NCBI GenBank assembly: GCA_030142905.1
Contig: JASJOG010000235.1
Location: forward strand, 186,001-250,000
DNA from: Heliopora coerulea
Taxonomy: Eukaryota; Cnidaria; Anthozoa; Scleralcyonacea; Helioporidae
DNA length: 64,000 bases
Direction: 5' to 3'
Shown: positions 21,347 through 30,964 of the stretch, in pieces
Position numbering within the stretch: position 1 is the first letter of the stretch
How the letters are laid out: the number at the start of each line of letters is the position of its first letter
The notes under the pieces: model-generated
Told to the model about the DNA's origin: nothing
Database searches by the model: none
What the model saw: the letters and a program-made list of their open reading frames with translations, nothing else
Program-made: the position numbers and the translations under genes

Positions 21347-21475
21347 CAGGTTTTCTCCGGGTACTCAGGTTTCCTCCTGTGGTAATGCTGGACACAGAAA
21401 GGGTGTCCCTTACTGGATCTTTAGGAAGATCTCTCAGGTACGTGATAGAGTTATCCGGTATAAATAAAGGAACTT
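21195..21475 (+). mobile_element. tRNA-derived SINE with conserved central domain (unit 1)
   Basis: The tRNA-like head has an A-box-like GGCACATTGGTAGTGC and a B-box-like GGGTTTGATTCCGG. The body includes TTTTCTCCGGGTACTCAGG and TTTCCTCCTGTGG, resembling the deeply conserved central domain of eumetazoan SINEs (possibly the Nin domain, from memory). The tail is GGTATAAATAAAGGAAC. Unit 2 copy at 46500-46775, almost identical. Confidence 0.7.
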
Positions 21476-21479
21476 TAAC

Positions 21480-22200
21480 CCTTTACCGGCCGTCCTTTTA
21501 CGGCGTTTACTTTTAACGGCTAAAATCGTCCGGAGTTTTACTGCCAGGTTAAGAAAAGACAACTACACCCAATGAATTGTTGAGAGGACGTATTCCGTCG
21601 CCATGCTACAGTTTCTAAGGACAATTCATTTCAACAGCTAACTCATCTCAGATAAGGATCACAGATTTAATGTATAGTCAACATATTGTCTGTGCTAAAT
21701 ATATAGAAAAAGTTTTTTCCATGTTATTACGGTAACACAGTATTGAGATACACCTTTGAAAACAATTTTGACCAAGAGCTGCTACCGCCTATGGATGCGA
21801 CTATTCAGGAATTAAACTTTAACAATATTATTAAAAATTATCGTATATTAAAGATACATGTATCTTTTGCATTAAAAATGTGGAAAATAAAAATAAACGT
21901 AATATCACCAGTACTTTTTAAACTTTTTAAAAACCTTTGCATGCTTGTCTGGAATGACAACAGTCCAGGTTCTAATCACATTTTTACAAAGAATGAATTT
22001 CAAAAATATCTGAAAAATTACTGGATATTTTAGTTTTGATCTCGATGTCATGACGTCACGACAACATGTCATTGTACTACATAACTTTACTTTCATATCA
22101 CACATACAGATTGTTTTTGATTCTTAAATCAGCCTATGAAATCCTATCAGTAAATATTTTAATTCTAACCTCGGTTAACGAATTTAGTCTGTGAAACTCC
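21480..22200. other. unrecognised stretch, very similar to 46780-47500
   Basis: Only a few differences over the first 420 bp. It contains CCGGCCGTCCTTTTACGGCG. No conserved coding frame. Confidence 0.4.
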
Positions 22201-22720
22201 AATAACCTTAAATTGTATACAAACTCAAAATTGAGTTGGGGGGATGTGCCGGACTCGTATTGTTAAAGTATTTTTTAAATTACGAAAATTGAGTTGTACA
22301 GGTGTCCATCTGTTGCTTTGTCGTGGACATTGTAAAGTTTGCATTACCCATCGCAATTTTTCCAATATTAAAGAAAAATGTGACAAGTTTCGCAGAAAAT
22401 TACACCGCGGAACACCACTCACACAATTCGTTTTCCAAAAATAGCAAGTTTCACGAAAAGTAGAACGGTACATAAAATTTAAATTTTCAACTGTAAGTCC
22501 TGCAATATTTCGACAAGTTGTAGGACAATTTTACTTTAGGGTGTAGCACCCATTGTTGCTATTACTTGAATTTTTGACGACAAGTGTTCCATCAAAAATT
22601 GCACCATGTAACAAGGTCTGAAAATTTGCTTGGTATTTAAATGACATAACTTTGGCGTCGTGCTACATAATAACTTTCGGTAATATGTCTATCCTTTGAG
22701 ATTATTTAATAGAATGAGCA
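22200..22720. other. near-identical block between units (47500-48020)
   Basis: The 250 bp at 22225-22473 differ from 47526-47774 at a single base, and both strands stay open (MYRSTFRETCYFWKTNCVSG on minus). The two opposed frames cannot both be under coding constraint, and neither is recognised. High identity suggests recent conversion or non-coding constraint. Confidence 0.4.
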
Positions 22721-24550
22721 ATGCTTCGCGTGTTTTACAGTAAATAGTACTTTTTAACGTAATAGAGTTGGAATGTCATTTTTAAAATACTGTATTTGCG
22801 TACAATTTCCATTTTGTCGACATTTACGCGAGGCACTAGCTGTACTGATGAAAGAAAAGAATCTATTTTAATGAACTCCTATAGGTATGGGAAAGTGACA
22901 ACAATCTTATCCCACTGAACAATTCAAATTTACTCTTGTAGAGGTCATACTACTGAAGTGCGGTCTAACTATCCGGATCCTACTCGCAAGAAGACCCAGC
23001 TACTGGAATGCTCGCTTCCTCGACCGCTACATCGACGAGGTATTAAATCTAGTGTTAGCTATAAATTACGAACTTATTGAACATATTTCAAATATTTAAC
23101 ACCTTTTAGACGTTTACTCCGCATATATCTTAATTAACATCGCGAGTGAAACTTGAAAGGTCACAAGGGGCCGTAAACACCTTATCTGATGACACTCTCA
23201 CAATTAAATCGCTTTTTTTTTTTTATTTTCAGTTTAGCGTAGAAGAAACTTTGGTGGTCAGAAATTAAGATATTCACTCAATAGGATGCGATAGGCCGTG
23301 TTATTAGTGCATGGTTGTCACAGTGTTATCAAAAAAGAGCAGTTTTTTAAATGGTTATAGTATTTTGAAAAGTTGTCACTGTCCTGAATGCTAATGTGTG
23401 CATTCAATGAAAGATTTAAAGCTTCTCTTGAAACAATGAATTGTGGGTGTGTCATGAGATAAGTAGACAGTTGACTGGGAAATATGAAACGTTTAAAGAT
23501 TGTGTACTGCCAGAATTACGAAGACGAGAAGGAGACTTGTCGAACGAAAGCTTATCGTCCCAGTTAGGAGCTTTGCTCGAAACGTTAGTTTCTCGTTTTA
23601 GTAAGTAAGTAGTACACAACTTTTAAACTTTTTCTGCTGTATTGTTAACGTTTAGCACTACTTAGTTATTGGGCTGTCGTTGTACTTTGCAGAAATGTTC
23701 AATTCATTTGTTTTGTAGATCCTGGAAATGAAGAGATATTTTCCATAGCCAATATGTATGAGACTGAATACCAGTTCATAGGTCAAGCAAGACTAGTCAT
23801 TGTATCTTAAATATACTGGCTTAGGTACTTTAACTAACGAAATAAATTGGCGCAAGTTATGAACGACCCAAACAAATGCTGGATTAAAATGCAAAATTCG
23901 AGATTGCTATGAAATTTGTAGAATTTGTGTTAATTATATAAGTAATTTTTAATATTATAATCAAAACTAATGACACTTAGTTTGGACGTAAAAATAACAG
24001 TCTCTATTCTCATAAATCGACAGATACAGTTTTTCCGAATTATTTTGTTGGGAAATATCAAAAGTAAGGCCAGGTTATTATAAGTGCTCGATCTTTACAG
24101 GTTCTTTCCTTTACTGTTGATTAACACGGTTACGGTTTTTAAAGTAACAGGCAATTCCAAAGCATATGGAAACCACAATGATACAAGGCACTGAAATTTC
24201 TACCGTTTTTTGCCATGATGATTCTGAAAGAAAATTTTAAAATGTTAGATGCGATTAATAAGTATAAACATAAAAATGTTCGGTCCGATTGCTTTTTCTT
24301 GAAAACAACCCTTAGCAGAACGTATGTAAAAGCAAATACGCAATATATGGTTACTTAGTGCTAAAAGTCAAAAAAAAGAAAGGTCAAAATAATGCAAAAC
24401 ACAATTCTATTTTTACAAATTAACAGAAAGCCGTTTTTTGTGCATTTTTGCGTTAAGGTCAATTTACTTTAACTCCTTCTGGTCCGAGGCGTCTTTCTAT
24501 AAGATAGAACATATTTGTAAGACCAATTTCATCTTGAAAACTCAAGACAT
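22721..24550. other. unrecognised stretch, conserved with 48021-49810
   Basis: Contains a poly-T run near 23213 and a PLE-like GCTCGAAACGTTAGTTTCTC near 23575 (48855 in unit 2). No gene found. Confidence 0.4.
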
Positions 24551-24760
24551 GAGTCAATAACAAGACGAAATTTTGTTGAAACTGTGATTTTTCGACTTTA
24601 TTTCAAAGTCATCATTAGACAGATTTACAGTACAGTAACATGCCAGTGCATATGTACAGGAGGTGTGATGACATTGTGTGCGTGGACATGAGAAGGATTA
24701 ATCCCTTTTACGTATTGAATGCTAATTAAAATTGTCAACACGACGTGTAAACACGGCTTC
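24551..24760 (-). mobile_element. solo PLE 3' end, same family as 8904-9240 (unit 1)
   Basis: On minus it reads GTCATCACACCTCCTGTACA, GGCATGTTACTG, then ATGATGACTTTGAAATAAAG and TCGAAAAATC, the tail of the element at 8356-9240 without its ORF. GACTTT pairs with AAAGTC before GAAA. Unit 2 copy at 49811-50015. Confidence 0.65.
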
Positions 24761-25024
24761 AATGAGGAAACAATAAAAATATCAGGCAAATAGTTGCGTG
24801 TCTACGCTAATGAACTTCACTTCCTATGGAAAAATTTTAATTGAACTTGACAAAAGCGTTAATAAATGTCGATTCAATAAAATGAAGGTATTTTCGTGTT
24901 ATTGAGTTTGAGGTTGGCGTAAATAATTGTATATTTTTGGTAATGGACTAAGAAAAGTGTGTAATAATCAGGCTGTAATGTTTGTTTTATTGGGCTAATT
25001 GAGATTATTTATATTTGTGGAGAT

Positions 25025-25142
25025 TGATCGTCCAGGTTAGTGTAGTCTTGAGAAAGACTGTTGGTGGAAGTGACTGACGTTTCGACAGTCTTAGCGGCAA
25101 CCTTTTTTTGACTCTGAAGATGGCCGCCGCTAAAGGCTGTCT
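25025..25142 (-). repeat. inverted PLE-like 3' motif pair, unit 1 (partly deleted)
   Basis: A minus copy (GATCGTCCAGGTTAGTGTAG onward) meets the start of a plus copy (TGGCCGCCGCTAAAGGCTGT) at 25110-25140. The plus copy is cut off after GGCTGT. Unit 2 keeps the full pair. Confidence 0.65.
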
Positions 25143-25730
25143 TTGATTTGCACACAAACACGTTGTAAGCCATATCCCCGCACCTCAGTTCATACTTTTT
25201 CTCTCTTCATAAGTTTGCCAATATTTGTTGGACGGTTAAGAAATTGTGTGTTTATAAAAAAACACCGCAGTGATTTTAGGGATGTGACCCACCAACTGTC
25301 ATGTTAACCATCACTTTGGTGGGGATGAATGCAGCACTAAATAGTAGATGCGTCACTGGCAATTGCTGTGAAAACAGCAACCGCGTTTTCATCAGCTTTA
25401 TTACTGGGCTCTGGTTTCAGAAAATAGGTTCATTTTAGTTTGCCAGACGTCCATGTCCTCGTGATAGCCTCGTACATATCAGTTCACTAACTGATGTTGA
25501 AAAGGCATTTCAATGCTCAGAGTTTTATTATGACAGTTTACTAGGAAAATTGTCAAGGTGCAAGTTCATGCCATGAACAATTTTTGCCCAAATTTTATAC
25601 CCAAAACCTCATAGCCATGTTCCACGACTAGTTGAAAATTCTTTTGTAAAATTTACATTTGTACACTATTAAAATTTCAAAAACAGTGTCAGCTTTGCTA
25701 AAGCATCACCAAATCAGACATTTTTTTATT
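25143..25730. other. unrecognised stretch conserved with 50800-51288 and 52000-52095
   Basis: Contains GACCCACCAACTG and CTTTGGTGGGG, which can pair as a short stem. Unit 2 has a 0.7-kb insertion here. Confidence 0.4.
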
Positions 25731-25733
25731 GTA

Positions 25734-25800
25734 CAGTGAACTCCGTCTTAACGGACACCTCACTAAAACCGACACTACGTTTGGTTCCGGCCGTTTACCT
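25734..25800 (+). repeat. terminal-repeat-like end of a Tc1/mariner or Tigger-type element (unit 1; 52100-52165 in unit 2)
   Basis: TACAGTGAACTCCGTCTTAA, then CGGACACCTCACTAAAACCG, is the usual start of this superfamily (CAGTGAACC, TAACGGACACC repeats). No transposase or opposite end is seen nearby. A related start (CAGTGAAGCCTGCATTAAGC) is at 50578 in unit 2. Confidence 0.45.
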
Positions 25801-26215
25801 TTTTAACCATAACCAACAAGACACTTTTCAGGAGGAAAAAAGTTCAAAATACCTCCCAGAGGAGACGGACAATGGCCTTATCTTCAAAAAATTAAATTCT
25901 AAGTTCTAAGGTTAATTACCTGGCATATATTGAAGGGCTTTCGCTCGAAATGTCAGTAGCTTCCCTTCGTAGCAGAAAGACAAGCGTTGAGTGTACGAGA
26001 TTTCATGGCTTTAATACTAATAGGCAGGTCAAAATTACACCATCTCCCTCTAAGACGGATAGTAAGAGTAGTCCCGGAGATGTGTGTCTTGGAAGAAGTT
26101 CACTGTAGTTCATATAGAGCATTCGTTAAAGAAAGTTTCGAAACCGTAGACGTTCGAGCACCTCCTTGATGGTCCGACACATCATAGCAAAATTCATTTG
26201 ACATTAAACCACTAA

Positions 26216-26256
26216 ATCTAACCCTAAACCTAACCCTAACTCTAACCAAAAGCAAA
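26216..26256 (+). repeat. degenerate telomere-like CCTAA repeats (unit 1)
   Basis: TCTAACCCTAAACCTAACCC and TAACTCTAACC: six-base CTAACC-type units with errors. The same tail follows ATTTGACATTAAACCACTAAA at 52645-52680 and at 40618-40660. Confidence 0.6.
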
Positions 26257-26307
26257 TAGCCGAGTGTTCTAGACTTGATAAAACATGTACTGAAAGTACA
26301 TGATTTA

Positions 26308-26413
26308 TATATATATATTTATAAATATATATATATAAATATATATATATAAATATATATATAAATATATATATATATATAAATATATATATATATAAAT
26401 ATATATATATATA

Positions 26414-26486
<73 letters not shown>
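26308..26486. repeat. (TA)n with AAATATATA interruptions
   Basis: Microsatellite directly abutting the PLE insertion at 26487. Confidence 0.95.
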
Positions 26487-26493
<7 letters not shown>

Positions 26494-26507
26494 CGCTTAC
26501 CTCAAAA

Positions 26508-26553
26508 AGTCACTACAGCCTGTTTCATCTTGGGAAAGAATCTTCAGGTGACT
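26508..26553 (-). ncRNA. hammerhead-like ribozyme, left inverted arm of PLE
   Basis: Exact complement of the 27500-27545 sequence, so it would fold identically in a minus-strand transcript. See that entry for the pairing. Confidence 0.6.
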
Positions 26554-26663
26554 GACGAACTTCGAAACCAGGAAGCTTTTTATGCGTAGGCCGGAATGTG
26601 GGCGTTAGGGCGTGGAACAATAGGGGGATTTTGTTTTTGTTTTAACATCGGGAATGCGCACCG

Positions 26664-27473
26664 ATGTATCAGAAGGCACTCAAACACAGCAGTTTCGACC
26701 ACGATCTCAGTTACATTCGATATACACCTCAACAACCACGTAGAAATAGGCAACGTAATATCATTTGGTTCAACCCACCATACAGCAAAAACGTCCGCTC
26801 AAACACCGGGCGCGATTTCTTAGGCCTCATCGATAAGCACTTTCCTCCACACCATAAACTTCATAAGATTTTCAATAGGAACACAGTCAAGGTTAGTTAT
26901 AGCTGCATGAACAACATTAAATCTTTTATCACACGACACAACTCACGCATAATTAGGAAAAACAAACCACAGAATAAGGCCACTGAAAACTGCAACTGTA
27001 GGAACAAGGACGCATGCCCACTGCAGAAAGAATGCTCAACCAAGGACATAGTATACAAAGCATCAGTCACAACATGCAACACAAACACCACAAAACACTA
27101 CATAGGGATGACATCTAAGACAATCAAAGAGCGATATCGTAACCACACTAAGTCTTTTCAACGCATAAAATATTCTAATGAAACGGAGCTTTCTTAACAC
27201 ATTTGGAATTTGAAAAACAACAAACAAGATTTCACCATAAAATGGTCTATTTTAAAACACGCTATTTCATATTCAGGAGGATCAAAACGATGTAATTTAT
27301 GTCTAGAGGAAAAATTTTCTATTTTGAACGTAAAAGATAAAAATAACTTGCTAAACAAAAGATCGGAAATAGTTTCGGCCTGCCCACACAAGGTCAAATT
27401 TCGCATAAACAACCAAAAACAAAATCCCCCTATTGTTCCACGCCCTAACGCCCACATTCCGGCCTACGCATAA
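26664..27473 (+). pseudogene. PLE RT C-terminus plus GIY-YIG endonuclease, one in-frame stop
   Basis: Reads RNIIWFNPPYSKNVRSNTGR, DFLGLIDKHFPPHHKLHKIF and VKVSYSCMNNIKSFI (the conserved end of the PLE RT region). Then comes a Cys-rich linker (NCNCRNKDACPLQKECSTKD) and IVYKASVTT, HYIGMTSKTIKERYRNH with GIY-YIG core and Arg, and ETELS with Glu. A TAA at 27195-27197 stands where the sister element has a Lys (ETELSKHIW). Past it the frame continues through CNLCLEEKFSIL to PNAHIPAYA at 27473. Upstream RT motifs are absent. Confidence 0.9.
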
Positions 27474-27499
27474 AAAGCTTCCTGGTTTCGAAGTTCGTC

Positions 27500-27545
27500 A
27501 GTCACCTGAAGATTCTTTCCCAAGATGAAACAGGCTGTAGTGACT
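27500..27545 (+). ncRNA. hammerhead-like ribozyme, right arm of PLE
   Basis: The order is stem I AGTCAC; core CTGAAGA; U; stem II TCTT/AAGA with loop TCCC; U; GAAAC; loop AGGCT; GTA; stem I GTGACT. Stem I is a perfect 6 bp. Stem III is the two-pair AC/GT minimum, and GUA is an allowed cleavage triplet. The one departure is a U-U opposition where G10.1-C11.1 normally sits. PLE ends are known to encode type-I hammerheads with tiny stem III. Confidence 0.65.
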
Positions 27546-27629
27546 TTTTGAGGTAAGCGATATAATCCCATTTGCTCTTTCTTTGCGTTATTGAGCCCTC
27601 TTTGCATTTCGTAAACCTAAACGTTCACG

Positions 27630-27741
27630 TAAATATATATATAAATATACATATAAATATATATATAAATATATATATAAATATATATAAATATATATAT
27701 ATATGTATATTCATATATAAATAAATATATGTATATTTATA

Positions 27742-27780
<39 letters not shown>
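27630..27780. repeat. (TA)n/AAATATA microsatellite
   Basis: Between the two PLE insertions of unit 1. Confidence 0.95.
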
Positions 27781-27783
<3 letters not shown>

Positions 27784-27862
27784 AAAGGTGAGGACCAGAA
27801 AGGTTGCAGTGTTGGTTTGAAAATGAGGAGCGCTCAATACCATACCAGTAGAGCGAATAAAG

Positions 27863-27980
27863 AAGTAAAATAGACAAAATTTTTGCTGTCGCTACTCTGA
27901 GTTTCACGCGCTCAGGCGATCATCAGGCAACTGAGCGCGTGAAACTCAGAGTAGCGACAGCAAAAATTTTGTCTATTTTA

Positions 27981-27983
<3 letters not shown>
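27863..27983. repeat. 53-bp-arm perfect palindrome with ribozyme sequence
   Basis: Left arm 27863-27915 (AAGTAAAATAGACAAAATTT onward) and right arm 27931-27983 are exact complements around a 15-base spacer (GCGATCATCAGGCAA). On minus, the left arm plus spacer spells the full hammerhead found at 28882-28925. The right arm lacks the CTGATGA box. Confidence 0.9.
27888..27931 (-). ncRNA. hammerhead-like ribozyme, minus strand, in the palindrome
   Basis: Complement of 28882-28925. It shares the same stems I, II and III. Confidence 0.55.
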
Positions 27984-28072
<89 letters not shown>

Positions 28073-28141
28073 TTCGAAACAGTGGCGACAAAGCGGCGAA
28101 TTGCTGAAAGTTAGTCTATCCTCTGGAATTACATCTTATTC

Positions 28142-28242
28142 TTATATATACTGTATATATATAATATACTGTATATATACTGTATATAATATATAATATA
28201 TAATATACTGTATATAATATACTGTATATATACTTATATATA

Positions 28243-28282
<40 letters not shown>
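28142..28282. repeat. (TATATACTG)n and (TA)n microsatellite
   Basis: ATATACTGTATATA units grade into pure TA just before the PLE ORF. Confidence 0.9.
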
Positions 28283-28289
<7 letters not shown>

Positions 28290-28835
28290 ACTAACACTAT
28301 CCGTGTTAGTTACAGCTGCAGCGAAAACATGGAAACATTTATTAAAAGGCACAACAATACAATACTGAAGCGACACGACAATCAAGAGAAGCCATCTTGC
28401 ACAAAAAACACTCGACTATGTAACTGCAGAAACCCTGAACAATGTCCTGTAAAAGGCGTTTGCCTGCAAACCAGCGTCCTCTACAAGGCAAGAATAACGA
28501 CCACTGACAACAACGAGACGAAGACATACATAGGCGTAACAGGTAACGACTTCAAAACTAGGTACCGAAATCACTGCAAATCTCTCAACAACAAAAAATA
28601 CTTAAACGAAACCGAGCTTTCAAAACACATTTGGGACCTGAAAGACAACAAACGCAAGTACACAATCGCGTGGGGTATCATCAAGCAAATTCCATCATGC
28701 AAGGCAGGATCAAGAAAATGTCGCCTATGCCTCGAAGAAAAGTTGCTTATCCTAAAGAGACAAGGGAAAAACATTTTGAACAGACGGTCCGAACTATTCG
28801 GCAAATGCCGACATGTAACCAAACACTTCCTTTAA
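28281..28835 (+). CDS. PLE GIY-YIG endonuclease, intact C-terminal part
   Basis: 184 residues are open to a TAA at 28835; the ATG is an accident of truncation. The order is RVSYSCSENMETFIKRHN (end of RT region), a Cys-rich linker (LCNCRNPEQCPVKGVCLQTS), VLYKARITT, TYIGVTGNDFKTRYRNHCKS (GIY-YIG core and Arg), NETELSKHIWDLK (catalytic Glu) and RKCRLCLEEKLLIL with CxxC. It is close to 26664-27473 but lacks that copy's stop. The hammerhead follows 46 bases after the stop. Confidence 0.85.
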
Positions 28836-28881
28836 ACTTTTGTCACCTGTATATATGTGAATAATTAAATCTTCTCTGTCA

Positions 28882-28925
28882 GTTGCCTGATGATCGCCTG
28901 AGCGCGTGAAACTCAGAGTAGCGAC
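28882..28925 (+). ncRNA. hammerhead-like ribozyme, PLE 3' end
   Basis: Stem I GTTGC/GCGAC (one G-U), core CTGATGA, stem II CGC/GCG flanked by U-U, GAAAC, loop TCAGA, GTA. Stem III is the two-pair AC/GT form. The U-U at 10.1-11.1 is shared with 27500-27545, so it is a lineage feature rather than random decay. Confidence 0.6.
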
Positions 28926-28949
28926 AGTAAATTTTTGTCTTTCGTATTT

Positions 28950-29115
28950 ACTTATATATATATATATATTATATCGCATATTGTATATTGTACATTATAT
29001 ATCATATATTCTATATCATATATAACATATTACATATATATATTTTATGTATATATTATATGTATATATCATATATATTTTATATATTTATATATAAATA
29101 TATATTTTATATTTA
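28950..29115. repeat. TA-rich microsatellite
   Basis: Mixed ATATATAT and CATATATTCTATATC units. Unit 2 counterpart at 53240-53395. Confidence 0.9.
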
Positions 29116-29197
29116 AATAAGGTATTCACCATCATCAACATCAACAACAATGTAATTATCACCATCATCACCAAAAATTCATCTCTAACTCGACATA

Positions 29198-29578
29198 TCA
29201 AAAGTAGGTTTTAATTAAAAGACTGACAATACCTTTACCGTCATTCTTTCGTGTCGAGGCTTGCTCACAGCAAGTCCCTGTCCAGCCAGATGGACAACTG
29301 CAGTACGATTCCTGGGGAGTACCTCCATTCCTGCACGCATTCCTGTTACAACTCCGTGATTGGGTAAAGACATAGTGGCATTGTCCACCACAACTTTCGT
29401 CTCTAGTCTTTATTCTGTGACGACTTTGAATGCCAGAGTTGCCACACCGGTGAGAACAGTGTCCCCACGTTGACCACTGGCTAACAGTGCAGTCTCTTCG
29501 ACGACAGGGATGCCACCATCCTTCTGCACCACATTCCACCAGAAAGATTAACATTAAGATAGCAATAAAAGGCCTCAT
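29198..29578 (-). CDS. secreted TSP1 plus EGF-like protein, first exon (unit 1)
   Basis: Starts MRPFIAILMLIFLVECGAEG, a good signal peptide. A thrombospondin type-1 repeat follows (CTVSQWSTWGHCSHRCGNSG, IQSRHRI, ESCGGQC, TQSRSCNRNAC), then an EGF-like module (CRNGGTPQESYCSCPSGWTG, TCCE). The frame runs on into poor sequence (SLLIKTYF), so the exon probably ends at a donor near 29235-29245. TSP1 repeats bind glycosaminoglycans and matrix proteins; the protein would act outside the cell. No downstream exon is found on minus below 29198 before the PLE and AT block. Confidence 0.7.
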   Translation of the reverse strand: MRPFIAILMLIFLVECGAEGWWHPCRRRDCTVSQWSTWGHCSHRCGNSGIQSRHRIKTRDESCGGQCHYVFTQSRSCNRNACRNGGTPQESYCSCPSGWTGTCCEQASTRKNDGKGIVSLLIKTYF

Positions 29579-29649
29579 TTTTCTATATTAAATGAAACGA
29601 TGCAGACGTAAAAAACACAACACCAATTAGCAAAGATGGTTGGCATTAG

Positions 29650-30250
29650 TCAATATATTCGAGTTTTGATGTTTCTTGCTTCCTGCTCTTCAAGACTTGT
29701 TTTGAAAATTGTAGAATCCTCCTTTGGATCAACTTGAGAATGCTTTTTATCTGGGACGACAAGGTCTGTTTGCATTAGTTTTATTTCTGTAATCAGGCTT
29801 TTCTTCTCACTCTCCAAATCGTTCACCTTGGTATTCAAATCCGACACGATATAGCACAAATTAGTATTGCGATCTTTTAATTCCTTATTTTAATTTCTCA
29901 GCTCTTCGATTTCTTTGCTCAATTCTTTCACAAGATATTCCCTACAACTTACTGATTTCTGGTTTTCGAAGTTGTAGATTTAATAAGCTAATTTATCCAT
30001 TTTGGCATTTATATTAACAAATTCTTCCACTCTTCTTTTAAACTCATTGAAGGGGAGTCGCAGATTTGCATGGTTTGAATTTTTTCTTTCCTCAAATGGT
30101 CAATCGGGACATCTGATATATACAAATCATCTACAATTTCGACTCAGCTAGTCAAATATTCTTTGGTTACACAACTGTTTTCCACAAAATATTGAAGTTT
30201 TTCTTTAGACTGAGGTACTTTCTTACTTTTCAATGTGATGTCACACTGTT
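29650..30250 (-). pseudogene. LINE ORF1 coiled-coil fragment (unit 1)
   Basis: SDLNTKVNDLESEKKSLITE, IKLMQTDL aligns with the coiled coil of the LINE ORF1 at 3673-4623. Upstream in frame are ELSKEIEELRN, a stop, NKELKDRN, and further back EKLQYFVENSCVTKEYL with another stop. It is thus an N-terminal ORF1 piece that the LINE at 505-4650 lacks. Unit 2 copy at 53863-54560. Confidence 0.6.
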
Positions 30251-30960
30251 AAAATCCCGATCAGATGTTTTCCCGTACTGACCGCGCTCTCGGTTAATAA
30301 GAATTTCGGAAATTTCATTGAACTGAAGTTTACATAATTAACCTGACCATGAATTGACTTTTGGACACGATAATGCTAATGAAATTATTGAATAACCATT
30401 CACTTTTTAAAATATAATTGCATGCTAAAATAAGCATAAGGAATGTCTAAAACGACGCCGGCACTAATGGAGGAAGGCATTATGAAATTGGTGGTAACTT
30501 TTTTTCAATTCAATATTTTTGGCTTTTTGTACGGCAATGAAAACGAGAAAACGAGAAAAAGTCATTAAGTTTTCAGTCGTATACGTATAAAAGTAAAAGA
30601 GATATTAACTGTCAAAGGAGCTACTACAGTTTGTCTACCGTGGCTGAGTTGGCTTGGAAGAGATTATATAGCCTACGGTGCTGACGCTTGTGCACGTCAT
30701 CTTGAGCGTCTGTGGATCGGAAGCCAAAAGCTTGTTCTAGTCACGTGGATTTTCCACAGAACGTTGGAACCGTATGTGATTCGTTGATAGCTAATTCATT
30801 TCAGATAATAATAATTATAACAAATTAGCGTCCGGCAGGCTTAGTAAGTTTTGTAAACATGGCGTTTGTCGACGATTCGAAGCTAAATGGTGGGTGTTTT
30901 CAAGATGTGCGACTAGCTTGTCGATATATCATAAATAGATAGCCTTTATGAGAAGTGGGT
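30251..30960. other. unrecognised stretch conserved with 54560-55270
   Basis: It contains AAACATGGCGTTTGTCGACG at 30858 (55181 in unit 2), a well-placed ATG reading MAFVDDSKLNGG. That could be a first exon for the P-loop fragment just downstream, but this is unproven. Confidence 0.3.
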
Positions 30961-30964
30961 AAAG

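Larger units (their letters stand above)
26487..27566 (+). mobile_element. 5'-truncated PLE with inverted terminal repeats, in a TA microsatellite
   Basis: The left end (ATTATATCGCTTACCTCAAA) is the exact complement of the right end (GAGGTAAGCGATATAAT). The arms run about 160 bp inward on each side (to about 26645 and from about 27413), including GGGCGTTAGGGCGTGGAACA. The interior holds the end of the RT and a GIY-YIG nuclease. Unit 2 has no counterpart, so it inserted after duplication or was lost there. Each arm contains a hammerhead-like sequence. Confidence 0.85.
27863..28950 (+). mobile_element. second 5'-truncated PLE with inverted ribozyme-bearing ends
   Basis: The left end on minus (TTGCCTGATGATCGCCTGAG, then TAGCGACAGCAAAAATTTTG) mirrors the right end at 28880-28950. 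Between them lie TA repeats, a short segment (28070-28140) shared with 53200-53245 of unit 2, and a PLE endonuclease ORF. Confidence 0.7.

Noticed and set aside
27625..28385. Minus frames rich in Ile and Tyr
   Set aside because: Translation of (TA)n microsatellite; no biological meaning.
28936..29115. CRISPR-like or satellite array
   Set aside because: Irregular TA-rich microsatellite with no fixed spacer length; the sequence is eukaryotic.
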